Shown: positions 21,040-33,010, counted from the first letter of the stretch. The stretch: DNA of 64,000 bases from Muscardinus avellanarius (GCA_963383645.1 OY726574.1:56433977-56497976), one strand, 5' to 3'. Made by a program: numbers and translations. Notes: generated by a model from the sequence alone, not told the origin.

Positions 21040-21195
21040 GTTTTTTTCCAGTATTGGGTGAGGGTAGAACACATGAGGGGCTCTATCTCTGAGCTGTGCC
21101 TCAGCCCTCTTTTATTTTTTTATTTGAAACAGGGTCTCCATAAGATACACATATTTCTAGACTCAAACCTGTATGTGCTACCACACCCAGCTCCT
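21040..21195 (-). mobile_element. Decayed B1-ID SINE
   Basis: Antisense words survive: CAGTATTGGGTGAGGGTAGAACACATGAGG, TTATTTGAAACAGGGTCTCC, CTCAAACCTG and GCTACCACACCCAGCTCC. The middle is deleted. Confidence 0.65.
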
Positions 21196-21212
21196 ACAAA
21201 TATTTAATAAGA

Positions 21213-21421
21213 AGCCAGGTGCAGTGGCTCAGTCCTGTAATCACAGTACTTGGAAGGCTGAGGCAGGAGGATGGCAGGTTCAAGGATAGCCGTGGCAATT
21301 TAGCAAGACCCTCAGCAACTCAGTGAGACCCTGTTTCAAAATTAAAACATAAAAAAGAGGGCTACGAGGGTATTTCAGAGGTAGAATGTCCCCGGGTTCA
21401 ATCCCAAGTACAAAAGAGAAA
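21213..21421 (+). mobile_element. B1-ID SINE
   Basis: GCCAGGTGCAGTGGCTCAGTCC to GTTCAATCCCAAGTAC; long-middle type with AGACCCTCAGCAACTCAGTGAGACC. Confidence 0.88.
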
Positions 21422-21453
21422 AGAAAATAAGAGAATAAAAGAGAAAAGAAATT

Positions 21454-21636
21454 ATCTGGGTGGAGTGACGCATGCCTGTAATGCCAGTACTTGGGAGGTT
21501 GAGACAGGAGGATTCTATGTCCAAGGCCAGCCTAAGCAACTTAGTGAGACCCTGTTTGAAAATAAAAGAAGGTCTAGGGTATAATTCAGAGGTAAAACAC
21601 CTTTGGGTTCGACCACACAAATGTAAAAAACAAACA
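21454..21636 (+). mobile_element. B1-ID SINE
   Basis: TCTGGGTGGAGTGACGCATGCC to GGGTTCGACCACAC; its short middle and ID half (GGTCTAGGGTATAATTCAGAGG) are diverged. Confidence 0.86.
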
Positions 21637-22159
21637 AACTAGAAAATATGATTATCATCTCTATTATATCACATTTTTATTGGTGCATTGTAATTACACA
21701 CCATAGTGAGGTTCACAGTGACAAATACATGCATCTGCCCCCTCCCCACAGAAGCCTTTCACATGGATACAACTGATTCCATGCATGTGTGAACAAAAGA
21801 TTGTTTTTAGGGTAACATATTTCATAAGTCCTCATTTACATTATATAGTATTGTGCCTCTTTATTATTGATGCACTGTAGCCTGATATCATAATGTAAAT
21901 CATGTTGATAGTGACATACATGCACACAGCACTTGTGTCCCACCTTCACCTGCCCATTTCTCCCCTTCCCAATACAAAATACTGAGATTGGTGTTGGTAC
22001 ATTCACATATGTACACATAATCAAGGGTATTATTTCCATCTTCTCCCTTCCCTTCCGTTAAAATACCTACCTGAATCCACTGAAGTTTTTCCTCCATTAT
22101 CTGGAGTACCTCTGGTAACCCAATTACTCCCTACCTTGCACATATTAGAGAAAATATAT

Positions 22160-25100
22160 GACCTTTTACTTTCTGTGACTGGCTAATCTCAGGTAACATA
22201 ATGTTCTCCAGGTCCTTCCATTTTCCTACAAATGACATAATTTTGTTCTTTGCTGCTGAGTAGAATTCTACTGTGTGTATTTCCCATAGTTTTGTAATCC
22301 ATTCATCTATTGATGGACACCTAGGTTGGTTGTATAATGTGACTATTATAAATTGTACTGTATGAACATGACTATGTATATGTTACTGTAATTCTCTGTT
22401 TTGGGCCCCTTTGGAAAGATACCCAGGAGAGGTATAGCTAGATCATATGGTGGATCTATTCCCAGTTTTCTGAGGAATCTCTACACTACTTCTCCATAGC
22501 TGCTGAACTAATTTATAATCCCACCAATACTGAAGCAAGAGTTCCTATTTACCCACATCCTTGCCAACATTTAATGATATTTGATTTTTTTATTATTGAA
22601 ATTCTGATTGGAGTTAGAATTCCAATGTAGTTTTGATTTGCATCTCCCTTATTGCTATTGATGTTGAACATTTTTTCATTTATCTCTTTAAAGAGATACA
22701 TTTTTATTGCATCTCTTCCTTTGTGAAGTGTCTTTTCAAGTGAGTTAATGATTCCTGAATTGGGTTATTTGTTTTTTGAGAGTAAAGCCTTTTAAGTTAT
22801 TTGTGTATTCTAGACATTAGTTCTCTACCAGAGAGGGACAGCTGGCAAAAATCTTCTCCCATTCTGTAGGCCCTCTATGTAAACGCTTGATGCTTTCCTC
22901 TGATGAGTAGAAACTTTTTCATTTAATATCCCACTCATTAATTATCCCACTTATTAGTTCTTGTTTTAGTTTTCTAAGCTTTGGGTGTTGTTGAGGAAGT
23001 GTCTACCTATGCCTATGTATTAAAGAGTTGGACCTATGCCTTTCTCTAGTAGCTTTACTGTCTCTGGTCTAACACCCAGGTCTTTAATCAGTCTCAAGTT
23101 GATTCCTGTGCAGGGTGAGAGGTAAGAATTTAGTTCCATTTTTCTATAAGTGGATAATCAGGTTTTCCAACACCATTTGTTTAAAAGACTGTCTTTTCTC
23201 CAAAAGACATCTTTGTTGAAAATCAATTGGATATAATGTGTGGATTTGTTTCTGTATCTTCTGTTCCATTGGTCTATGTGTCTATTTTTGTGCAAATACC
23301 ATGCTGTTTTTATTACTGTAGCTCTGTAGTATAATTTGAGGTTAGGAATCGTGATGCCTCCTACATTCTTATTGCTGAGAATTGCTTTGGCTATTCTGAG
23401 TCCTTTGTTTCTCCATACAAAATTTTATGACTGATTTTTCCAGGTCTGTGAAGAGGAATTTTGGTATTTTGATAGGAATCACATTGATTCTATGGATAAC
23501 TTTTGGTAAAATGGCCATTTTGGTAATATTTATTCTGCTCATCCAAGAACAATAGAGCTCTTTCTGTATTTTAAGATCTTCATAAATTTTTATCTTTACT
23601 GTTTTTAATTTTCACTGTAGAAATCATTTACCTCCTTGGTTAGGTTTATTCATAGATATTTTATTGGTTTTGAGGTTATCATGAATGGGGTTGTTTTATG
23701 GATTTTTTTTCTCAGTAAATCCATGGTTGACATAAAGAAAAGCTGTTGATTTATTTTTAGGTTTATTTTGTATTCTGCTACTTTGCTGAATTTGTTAATC
23801 AGCTCTTGTAGTATTTTGGTTGAGTTTTTTGTTAGTTGAGTCTTCTAAATATAGGAACATATCATCCTCAAATAAAGATAATTTTAATTCTCCTTTTACT
23901 ATTTGAATTACTTTGATATCTTTCTCTCCTCTTATTGCTCTGGCAAGAGTCTCAAAGACTATATTGAGAAGGAGTGGTGATAGTGGGTATCCTTGTCTTG
24001 TTGCTGATTTTAAAGGGAATTCCTGCAGCTATCCCCCACTCAATATGATGTTGGTTTGGGGTTTATTATATATTTAAATTAATTCCTTCTGAATATGTTT
24101 TTAACATGATGGGTGTTGGATTTTTTTCAAATGCTTTTTCAGCATCTATTGAGGTGATCATGTGATTTTTGTCCTTAGTTATATTTATGTGGTTAATAAA
24201 ATGTATTGACTTGCATATTTTGAACCAGCCTTGCTTTCCTGGAATGAAACCAACTTCTATGTCATGATATACAATTTTCTTAATGGGTTTAAATACACAT
24301 AGCTAGAATTTTGTTTAGAATTTTTGCATTTGTGTTCATCAATTATAATGATCTATAATTTTCTTTTCTTGAAGTATCTTTATTTCTTTTTGGTATTAAT
24401 GTGATACTGGCCTCATAGGAGAAATTTGCAAAAGTACCATCTTTCTCAGTTTCATGGAATAATGTGAAGTACTGGGTTTAGTTCTTCTGTAAAGGTTTTA
24501 TAGAATTCAGCTGAGAATCTGTCTGGACCTAGGCTTTTCTTTGATAGACATTTTATTGCTGCTTCTATCTCTTTGCTTGCTATGTTCTCTTGGTTCAGTT
24601 TAAGTAGGTTGTATGTGTCTGGAAATCTGTCGATTGCTTCCATGTTTTCCAGTTTAGGAATATAAATTTTCAAAATAGGTTTTGATGATCTTCTGCATTT
24701 CCCCGCTGTCTGGTGTGATGTCTCCTTTTTCATTTCTGATTTTAATACTTTAGGTTGATTCCCTCTTTTGGTTCGGTTGGCTAGGGGTTTGTCAGTCTTG
24801 TTAATCAAAATGAGGTTTTTATTTGTTGATCCTTTGTATTTGTATTATTTTTTATTCTCTATTTCATTGACTTCTGCTCTGATTTTAATTATCTCCTTCC
24901 TCCTGTTGGCTTTGGGATTAGACTGTACCTATTTTTGTAGTTCCTTGATGTGTGTTATTAGGTTACTTATCTGGTGATAATTGTTTTCCTTATGTGGGCA
25001 CTTAGTGCTATAAATTTTCCTCTTAATACCACCTTCAAAGTGTCCAACAAAATTTAGTACATCATGTCTCTGTTTTTGTTTAACTCCAAGATTTTTTTTT

Positions 25101-25373
25101 ATTTCCCCCCTTATTTTCTTTTTACGATTCAATCTTCATTGAAAAATGTATCATTCAGTCTCCATGTATTTATGTAATTTCTCTTGGTCCTCATTTTGTT
25201 GATTTCTATTTTTTATTTTGTTGTGATCTGAGAAGATGAAGGAACTATAATGCATTTTAAAATTTGATGGTGCTTGCTTTGTGGACCAGAATTTGGTCTA
25301 TTTTGGAGAAGGTTATATGAGCAGCTGAGAAGAATGTGTATTCAGATGTTGCTGGTTGAAATATTCTGTATAG
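22160..25373 (-). pseudogene. L1 ORF2 remnant: reverse transcriptase and C-terminal part
   Basis: ORF2 encodes the L1 endonuclease/reverse transcriptase. The minus strand keeps an open stretch (24808-24452) with the RT wording EIEAAIKCLSKKSLGPDRF, matching the SPGPDG-type block of L1 RT. The catalytic core lies at 23861-23872 and reads FEDD where the family has FADD. The 5' side continues beyond the nested L1 at 27137-27650. Scattered stops and frameshifts separate the open pieces, so no functional protein is possible. Confidence 0.85.
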
Positions 25374-26002
25374 ATTCAATAAAATAACCACTAAATTAAC
25401 AAGGTCATTCTTCACAGACATAGAAAAATCAGTCCTTAAGTTCATTTGACACAACAATAACAAAAAACATAATATCCAATTAATTCTATTCTCAGCAACA
25501 AGAACCATGCAGGAGGCATTACAATATCTGACCTCAGACTATACTACAAAGCTATAGTAATAAAAACAACATGGTATTGGCACAAAAGCAGACACATAAA
25601 CCAATAGAGCATAATAGGACACTCAGAAACAAATATACACACTTAGAGCCAATTTATTTTTAACAAGGGGGCCAAAAACATACACTGGGAAAAATAGCCT
25701 CTTCAAAAATGGTGTTTGCAATCATATGCAGAAAAATTAAAATAAACCCCACTTTCTCATCCTGCATAGGATTACATTAGACTCAAGAGCTTTTATACAG
25801 CAAAGAAAAACATCAAGTACTGCAACAGAAAGCTGACAGAACGGGAGAGAAATTTGCCAAGATATTGCTCTTCAAATAAAGGACTAATATCTATAAATAT
25901 AATCTACAGAGAACTCAAGAAACGTGCCACTAAGAAAACAAATAACCCTATCAAAATATGGGCAAGTGAACTAAACAGACACTCACAAAAGAAGGAATTC
26001 AA

Positions 26003-26314
26003 GTGGCCAATAAATGTATGAACAAATGCTCAACATCATTAGCAATCAGAGAGATGAGGATCAAAACTACCCTGAGATTTCACCTAACCTCAATTAGAAT
26101 GGCAATCATTAAAACACAAAACAACAACAAATGCTGGCAAAAATGTGGAGAAGTGGGAACTCAAGAACATTGTTGGTGGAATTGCATATTAGTGCAACCA
26201 CTTTGGAAAAGAGTATGGAGAATCTTCAGAAGAATGGAAATGAACTTACTATATGATCCAGCAATACCACTTCTGGGTATCTACCCAAGTGAATGGAAAA
26301 AAACACTAAACTAA
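26003..26314 (+). pseudogene. L1 ORF2 C-terminal fragment (nested L1)
   Basis: An open stretch of about 103 codons carries the Cys-rich C-terminal wording of L1 ORF2 (CWQKCGEVGTQEHCWWNC), then [15 protein letters not shown], before a stop. It is part of the 5'-truncated nested L1, has no promoter or start of its own, and cannot be a functional gene. Confidence 0.85.
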
Positions 26315-26876
26315 TGCATGTATCTGTGTTCATAGCCACACAATTCACAATTGCCAAACTATGTAACCACCCAAGAAGATCCATTTTAGGTCTCAAGAAG
26401 TCCGTCAACAGATGAATGGATTACAAAACTGTGGGATATGTACACAATGGAATTTTACTCAGCCATAAAGATGAATAAAGTTATGTCATTTTTGAGGAAA
26501 TAGATGGAACTGGAGAATATTATGCTAAGTGATATCAGTCAGTCACAAAAAGTAAAAAATCGGATGTTCTCCCTAATATCCAAAAGCTAAAGAGAAAAAG
26601 GGTCATAGGAGAGACTTTGGATGAAGGAAAAACCACAGATGAGCTAATAAGGCGGCCTAACTGAGGGTGATGGGAGGGGGGAAGAGGGAAATTCCCTGAT
26701 GTGTTTGATATACATTCATAAACATATCAAAATCAATCATTATGACAACATGAGAAGAAAGGGGGAAGAAAATGGGGTGGGAATTGGGGAAGGGCTAAAT
26801 GAGTGATGTGTGCATGTATGCCTCTACCATCTTGTACACCATTATGATGTATGACTACCAATAAAAAAGAAAAAAA

Positions 26877-27082
26877 GCCGAGCGTGGTGGCGCACACTTG
26901 TAATCCCCACGCTTGGGAGGCGGAGACAGGAGGATCGCACAGGATCGAAGTCAGCCGTGCTGGCTTAAGAGACCCTGTTTCCAAATATTAAAAAAGTAAA
27001 AAATAGGTCTGGGTGTGTAGCCCAGAGTTGAATGGCTTCCAGGAACCCCAGTACCACCAAAAAAAAAAAAAAAAAAAAAAAA
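26877..27082 (+). mobile_element. B1-ID SINE, hairpin subfamily, in an L1 tail
   Basis: GCCGAGCGTGGTGGCGCACAC to CCAGGAACCCCAGTACCACC plus about 24 A. The middle reads AGCCGTGCTGGCTTAAGAGACCC. It lies inside the A-rich tail of the nested L1, so it is probably younger than that L1. Confidence 0.9.
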
Positions 27083-27715
27083 CCATAAAGAAAGAAAGAA
27101 AAAATCTAAAACAAGAGAAAAATATATTCTGAATAGGTCTATTAGGCCCATTTGGTTTATAGTGTTCTTTAAATCTGAAGAGTCTTTACTCATTCTTTGT
27201 CTGAAAGATCAATCTAGTGGCAGGAGTAGTGTGTTAATGTTTCCCAATATTATTATTTGGACCCATTTGAGACTTGATGTCTTGAAGAGTTCATGTTACA
27301 AAAGTGATTCCACTCATATTGGGGACATAAATGTTTATTATCATTATGTCTTCTTGTTGGATTGTTCCTTCTACTAATAAGAAGTGACCTACTTTGTTTC
27401 TTCTGATGTCTTTTAGTTTAAATTCTGTCTTTCAGATATGATCATTGTTACCTCTGCTTGTTTTGGCCTCCATTTTCATGGTATATCGTTTTTTATCCTT
27501 TCACCTTTAGCATATGGAAATCTTTGGCTTTAAATTGAGTTTCTTACAAGCAGCATATATTTTAATTATGTTTTTTTATCCACATTGCCCATCTATATCT
27601 TTTAGTTGGGAAGTTAAGAACTTTGACATTCAGTGTTGAGATAGAACTTTTGTTTCCTGTCATTTTTAGTTCTATTTTCTGTTTGATGTAGTGTTATTTC
27701 TCCTTGCTTAGTTGC

Positions 27716-28580
27716 TCACCTGGTAGAGTTACCTATTCTCTGGTTCTGAAATTTGTTTCTTTTATCTCCTTTGTGTTTTATTTCTATAAATATTTTCTCT
27801 AGTACTGGCTTGGTAGTCATGGATTCTTTAAGTTTTTCTTTATCTTGGAATGTCTTTATTTCTTCCTCAATTTTGAATGTTACCTTTGCTTCATGTAGCA
27901 GTCTTAGTTGGAAGTTGTTTTCTTCCGGGGTCTGGAATATATCATACCAGTCCCTCCTAGTATTCATGACTTGAGTTGAGAAGTCTGGAGTAATTTTTAT
28001 TGTTTTTTATCTGAATGTGACCCATTCTTTTGTTCTCACTACTTTAAGATTCTTTCCTTGATCTCTTATGTTAGTTATTTTTTATTATTACATGGCATGG
28101 GAAGGTCCTTCTTTAATCTTCTCTTAATGATGTCTTGAATGTCTCCTGTACATAGATGTTCATGTCTTTTTCTCTGTTTGGAAAATTTCTCTAAAATTAT
28201 TTCTCTGAAGAGGTTTCTGATGCCCTTAGTTTGTACTTCTAGACTTTGTTCAATGCTTTTTATCCATAAGTTAGGATGTTTCACATTGTCCCATATTTCT
28301 AGGATGTTCAGGTTATATTGTTGTAATGTCTTCTGTATAATGTTGACCGTGTTTTCAGTTTTGAATGAACTATCTTCCAAGAGTAACACTCTGTTTTCCA
28401 TGTGCTCTAGCCTGCCAGAGTTGGTTGGTCTTTAATTCATTTATTGACTCCTTTGTTTTGCTCAAAGCCTCTTGTTGGTTTTTTCTTAAAGCCTCAATTT
28501 CCTCCTTCATTTCTTATACACTTTCTTTGAGGCCTTTCATCACACTGATGATCAAAATTTGAAATTTTCTTCTTGTATTT
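27716..28580 (-). pseudogene. L1 ORF1 remnant
   Basis: ORF1 encodes the RNA-binding chaperone of L1. Three pieces are visible on the minus strand. The first is a coiled-coil region (28575-28420; EEIEALRKNQQEALSKTKES) with an in-frame TAA near 28530. Next is a middle part opening MENRVLLLEDSSFKTENTVN (28401-28075), in another frame. Last is the C-terminal domain (27967-27716; ARVTF-type block reads AKVTFKIEEEIKTF). The total is about 290 codons against 330-370 in intact copies. It is inactive. Confidence 0.82.
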
Positions 28581-30250
28581 CCTATAGATTTGTATTGATG
28601 ATAGCCCTTTTTGTTGGGGGAATTTACTGTCTTCCACTCTTTCTCACTCACATATTTTCAGACTTCTCAGGTTTGTGTTTCTGTTGTTTTGGCATCTTCT
28701 TTCTCTTTATGTGTGAGTCCTATATCTATTTGTTATCCCTTTATAATAAGGTCTATGCTGGGGCATATATTTGCCTCTGTCAATCTGACTCATATAAACA
28801 AACATTTGAATTTGTCCCCCAGATCCTCTTTAACTAGATATAGTTCTTAGTGCAGGCAAACAGGAGTCTATAATTGGCTGCAGGCTGCTGTGTTCTCCAG
28901 GCTCAAACTCCACAGGGCCAGAGACTATGATTTTCTGTTCAAAGCCTACAGTCTGCTTGTTGGTATTTAGTGTCCCACAAATACCACCACCGCTCTGCTG
29001 ATTGTGAACCCATAATATTGTAGAGCATTGTCCTCTGGCCTCTGAGGCCAGTGAACTTAGGCTCAGAAAAGCCAGTGATTGTTCTGTTCTGTCTTTGTGA
29101 CACGGTTCACTCAGTTTTTATGGCCCCTCTGACATCTCCTCTGATTTCCTTCTTAGAATTATGTGAAGTATTGTCAGTCTTTAGCATGCATACATGCCTG
29201 ACACAAACTCTGCTGGCAGAGAGATTGTTGATTTTCAAGCCTGTAGCTGTAATCAAGTGAAACCTGCCAGACACCTGGCCTCTCTGCCCCCAGGTGTGGC
29301 CTGACCAAGATGGTGCTGCTTCAGCCACTCTGCCTAAGACCCAAGCTCTGACAGGGAGAGACTGTATAGGTCTAAGCCTGGAACTTGGAGAGCTCAGTGT
29401 TTTAGTGCCAGGGACAACATTGCTGCTCTGGGCAGCTGCAACCACATTGCTGGCCTCTATTGGTTCTTTAGCACCCAACACCGACAGATGCAAGTTTATT
29501 GCTTTCCAAGACAGCAACTAAGTAGGCTGAGTTATTTCCCACTAGGAGCCATGGCTGGGTACCCTGCAGTGATACTTGGAGTCCCTACAAGGGCTCAGAG
29601 AACTACAGACTGTACATGCATCCCTTCTGCCCAAATGTCTCTAGGGGCTATCTGCTAATTCACATTTCTGTTGTGTCCAACAGTAGCCCCCACTACCCAC
29701 ATCCACAGGGGTGATTTTCAAAGTCTCAGACCTCCAAAGTCTTGCCACACAAGTCCCTATAGCCATGCAGGGCTATATCCTGCTAAGCTGGCTTGTTGAC
29801 TTACAGTGTTGATAAGTGCCACTCCAGATCCCCACAGAAAGAGATGGGTTCAACTGCAGCTGCAGGTTCTGGCTGGGTCATCTGTAACCAAGTCTCTATT
29901 GAACATGGAGTGAAATGCTACCTGCTTTTGAGGATGGGCTGTAGTTGCTGGTTTCACAAGAAGCTACTGCTTCTTTGCTAGAGGTCTCTGGAAGGCCCAG
30001 CACTGGTAGCTGCCAGTTGGTGTACCCTGGATAAGATGGCACTGCCACCATCACTGCCACTGGTTTACCAAGTGAGATGTGGGGAACACTTTGCAGTCCC
30101 CTGCTCTCTCTTCTGGCTCTGATTCCAGAGAATTTCAACTTTCATTGTTTTGAAGTGTTTTGCTGTTTTTCTTCCCTTGTCAAGAAGCAGTCTTCCCAGT
30201 GACTGAGTTCTGAGTCTCAGAGTGACTGAGTCACTCTGTCTCCCCTTTTG
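28581..30250 (-). promoter_or_regulatory. L1 5' UTR-like promoter region
   Basis: GC-richer than the ORFs and upstream of ORF1 in minus-strand order, as expected for the L1 5' UTR, which holds an internal promoter. No tandem monomers are evident. Near the far end is a perfect palindrome, GAGTGACT-G-AGTCACTC (30220-30236), containing an AP-1-like TGAGTCA. Boundary at 30250 is approximate. Confidence 0.6.
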
Positions 30251-31850
30251 TCACAATCTCCCATCTCCATAATGGATTATTTGAGGAGTTTTCATCATCA
30301 GGAACTGATACTTGGTAAGTGTGTATATGCCACTGGGTCTTGATACATTTCATATTATTTCATATTATTTCACTTATCCTAGCAGCTTGTTATGTCTCAG
30401 ATAACAGGGGCCATCAAAGCTGCCAGGATTGATTAGCTTGAGTATCACTCAGTAGCCATGTCAGGATTGAAACCCACACTGTGAGACTTCAGTCCAGTAC
30501 CCCTAGTACACCAGGTAGAGATAGCTCTGATGATCTGGGTCTGATTCAGGCATCAGAAACACATGGCAAGGGATGAGAACGTCTCATCATGAAGCTACTC
30601 CATCAAGCCAGTCTGATGAGGGTGCAATCCCTCTCGGCAGTTAAAGTCTTTTCTTCTGTATACAGAAGACAGTGCATAAACCACATACCAAAAAGCCAGT
30701 CTTGCTACTTTACAGTAAAACTTAAGGTTTTTTCCCCTCATTTTAATGCCAAGCAATGTAATTCAACTCAAGCATACATTTCTCTAGATTACACCTAGCT
30801 ATTTCTGCATATTCAAAAGAAAGTGCCAGCTATGATACTAATTGCAAGATGAAATTTCAAATAACAATTTGACCAACAGCAGTATAAATAGAATAAGTAA
30901 TTAGCACTCTAAAATGACTAACTTTAAGGGTGGAACTTATTTAAAGATAAAAATGCTGATACACTTGTTTTTTTTTAGAAAACATTATGCTTAATAACAA
31001 TAATCTACTTTGTGACTTTAATACAAATAGGAAAAAGTATGCTACCTCTAAAGTCCGACATAATAATATTACGACAGTAAAATGACTGTAGTGAGAGCAG
31101 GATTATTTGATTCAACAGTATTATCCAGGCTTAGCCCTTGAAATACTTACTTCTAAGACTAATATATCTTTTCTATCATTTTAGTAAAAATATCTGCTAC
31201 TCATGTATCAGAATTAAGTATGCATTTATGCCATATTTTTATCCCAATAATGTAAGATTTAACCTGCAATTGTGGTAATGAAAATAGACGAGAAACCTGA
31301 GATGCATGTGTGGCTGTAGTCTGGCTCCATCAATACACACCCCCTTCTCGGTCCCTGGAAAGTCACTCATAATGCACCAAAGATGCCTTCTCACCAAGCT
31401 CATAGGTAGCTCCACAATTATTCTCAACATAACAACATCATCTCACACCATTAATAACAATGTCCCTGAAAAGGATGCTCCTTTTCTACTCCAGGAGATG
31501 GTGCATGGACATCATTTACAAAGGGGCAATGTGGATATCCTGACATAATTTGTTTATCAGTTTCTACTCTTTCTAATAAGTCTTCATGTGAACCAATTCT
31601 GAGAGGTACTATAACCTATTCTTAGAATAAGGATGAGGAGATCGCCAGCATTTATTGAATGGTTAGTACGTTTAATCATTAGAAAACCTCGTTAAGGTAG
31701 AGATTCTTTCTGGAGCTGAGGAGAATAAGATGCAAAGAGATTAAGTATCCTATCTTAGGTCACAGAGCTGGTTACTTCAGTAAACATATAAAATGACCTT
31801 TCTCAACTAAATAGTCTAGGTGATTATCATGTGAAATTATAAAAGCTATC
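30251..31850. other. 1.6-kb repeat-poor block, nothing recognised
   Basis: AT-rich single-copy-looking sequence with short open frames (30589-30798, 31306-31548) lacking domains. No exon is supported. Confidence 0.4.
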
Positions 31851-32130
31851 AATATGTATATATTGATTTTATATCTACAAGTCTTATCAAATTTTATTAT
31901 TTCTTATTTTTTACCCTGATTTGTTTTCTCCTTCTAAGTTTTATATCCCTAATTTATGTCTTTTTTTCTAATTGGATTGACTAGTCTCTCTGAACAGTAT
32001 GAAATAAGAGTATTGCTAATGGAAACCCTTGCCTTTTCCTACTGTTTATGGAGAAATACTTGTTGATTCTCCCATAAAGATAAATGTTAGCCATAGGGTT
32101 GGACCAATTATAATTTTATCAACTTAAGAT
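31851..32130 (-). mobile_element. Old L1 ORF2 fragment
   Basis: Antisense RT-region wording: CTAATGGAAACCCTTGCCTTTTCCTAC, then GATTCTCCCATAAAGATAAATGTTAGCCATAGG. Strongly diverged. Confidence 0.55.
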
Positions 32131-32143
32131 CATTTTACTTAGA

Positions 32144-32410
32144 GCCAAGTGTGGTGGTGCACATCTGTAATTCCACTATTTGGGAGGCTGAAATAGAAGG
32201 ATCACAGATTTAAGGCCAGCCTCAGCAACTTAGAAAGACCTGTGTGCATGTATGTCTACACAAGTGTTTTATCCCATGATGATGTATAAATACAATGCCC
32301 CAATAAAAAATATTTTTAAAAAATACAAAATAAGACAATTAAATAGGGTTGAGAGCGTGGCTCAGAAGTAGAATGCCACCAAGTTTAATCACCAGTACCA
32401 AAAAAATATA
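32144..32410 (+). mobile_element. B1-ID SINE split by a short L1 3' end
   Basis: The B1 half (GCCAAGTGTGGTGGTGCACATC to GAAAGACC) ends at about 32239 and the ID part resumes near 32323 (ACAAAATAAGACAATTAAATAGGG). The TSD CATTTTACT occurs at 32131-32139 and 32412-32420, flanking the whole unit. Confidence 0.8.
32240..32322 (+). mobile_element. L1 3'-terminal insert in a SINE
   Basis: TGTGTGCATGTATGTCTACACAAG ... CCCATGATGATGTATAAATACAATGCCCCAATAAAAAA is the last ~70 bases of the local L1 3' UTR plus tail. An extreme 5' truncation. Confidence 0.65.
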
Positions 32411-32444
32411 ACATTTTACTCAAAATGTAAAATCCAGAATGTTG

Positions 32445-32621
32445 AGCCGGGTGCAGTGGCACACACTTGTAATACCAGTACTTGAGAGGAGGATCGCAGG
32501 TTCAAAGCCAGCTTTAGCAGCTTAGTGAGGCTCTCAGCAACTTAGTGAGACCCTGTTTCCAAATAAAATATAAAATAGGAGGTATAGCATGGAGCTAGAA
32601 GGTCCCTGAGTTCCATTCCCA

Positions 32622-32622
<1 letters not shown>
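32445..32622 (+). mobile_element. B1-ID SINE
   Basis: GCCGGGTGCAGTGGCACACAC to GTTCCATTCCCAGTA, with nine bases of the B1 middle missing (CTTGAGAGGAGGATCG). Flanks AATCCAGAATG and AGTCCAGGATG suggest the TSD across the following TA array. Confidence 0.85.

Positions 32623-32668
<46 letters not shown>
32623..32668. repeat. (TA)n microsatellite in a SINE tail
   Basis: About 23 perfect TA units replace the A-tail of the preceding SINE. Confidence 0.95.
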
Positions 32669-32671
<3 letters not shown>

Positions 32672-32890
32672 CAGGATGAAAACATAACAATTCGCCTATT
32701 TGAAGTATACAATCCAAAGGCTTTTTGTATTCTCACAAAGTTTTGCAACTATCATCCCAACCTAATTTTATAACATGTATCATCCTAAAGGGAAACTCCA
32801 GACCCACTTGTTTCCCAAAATCCTATCCTACCCAGTAGAGTCAGCCCTAGAAAACCACCCAGCTTTCATTTTTATAGATTTGCCTATTCT

Positions 32891-32924
<34 letters not shown>

Positions 32925-32934
32925 TGTGTGCGTG

Positions 32935-33010
<76 letters not shown>

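Larger units (their letters stand above)
25374..27122 (+). mobile_element. Nested 5'-truncated L1 with TSD
   Basis: Plus-strand ORF2 3' part (TTAAGTTCATTTGACACAACAATAAC; GGCATTACAATATCTGACCTC; open frame 26003-26314 with CWWNCILVQPLWKRVWRIF) and a 3' UTR ending CTACCAATAAAAAAG. The 13-bp flanks ATATTCTGTATAG (25361-25373) and ATATTCTGAATAG (27123-27135) differ at one base and are continuous host L1 sequence when joined. A SINE sits in its A-rich tail. Confidence 0.88.
21660..30250 (-). mobile_element. Nearly full-length L1, split by a nested L1
   Basis: Reading right to left: a 5' UTR-like region (about 30250-28580), ORF1 (28580-27716), ORF2 (about 27650-27137 and 25373-22160) and a 3' UTR (22160-21660, antisense TTTTTATTGGTGCATTGTAATTACAC). 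Without the nested insert the length is about 6.8 kb, normal for a complete mammalian L1. Frameshifts and stops make it inactive. I cannot see its own TSD or poly(A) tail. Confidence 0.88.

Noticed and set aside
26003..26314. Cys-rich plus-strand open frame as a cellular gene
   Set aside because: It is the C-terminal part of L1 ORF2 in a 5'-truncated copy; annotated as an L1 pseudogene instead.
28075..28401. A 108-codon minus-strand open frame as an independent coiled-coil gene
   Set aside because: Position, flanks and wording match L1 ORF1, one of three frame-broken pieces.
28581..30250. Plus-strand open frames and GC-rich sequence as an exon cluster or CpG island
   Set aside because: Position upstream of L1 ORF1 on the minus strand explains the composition; CpG density is not high.
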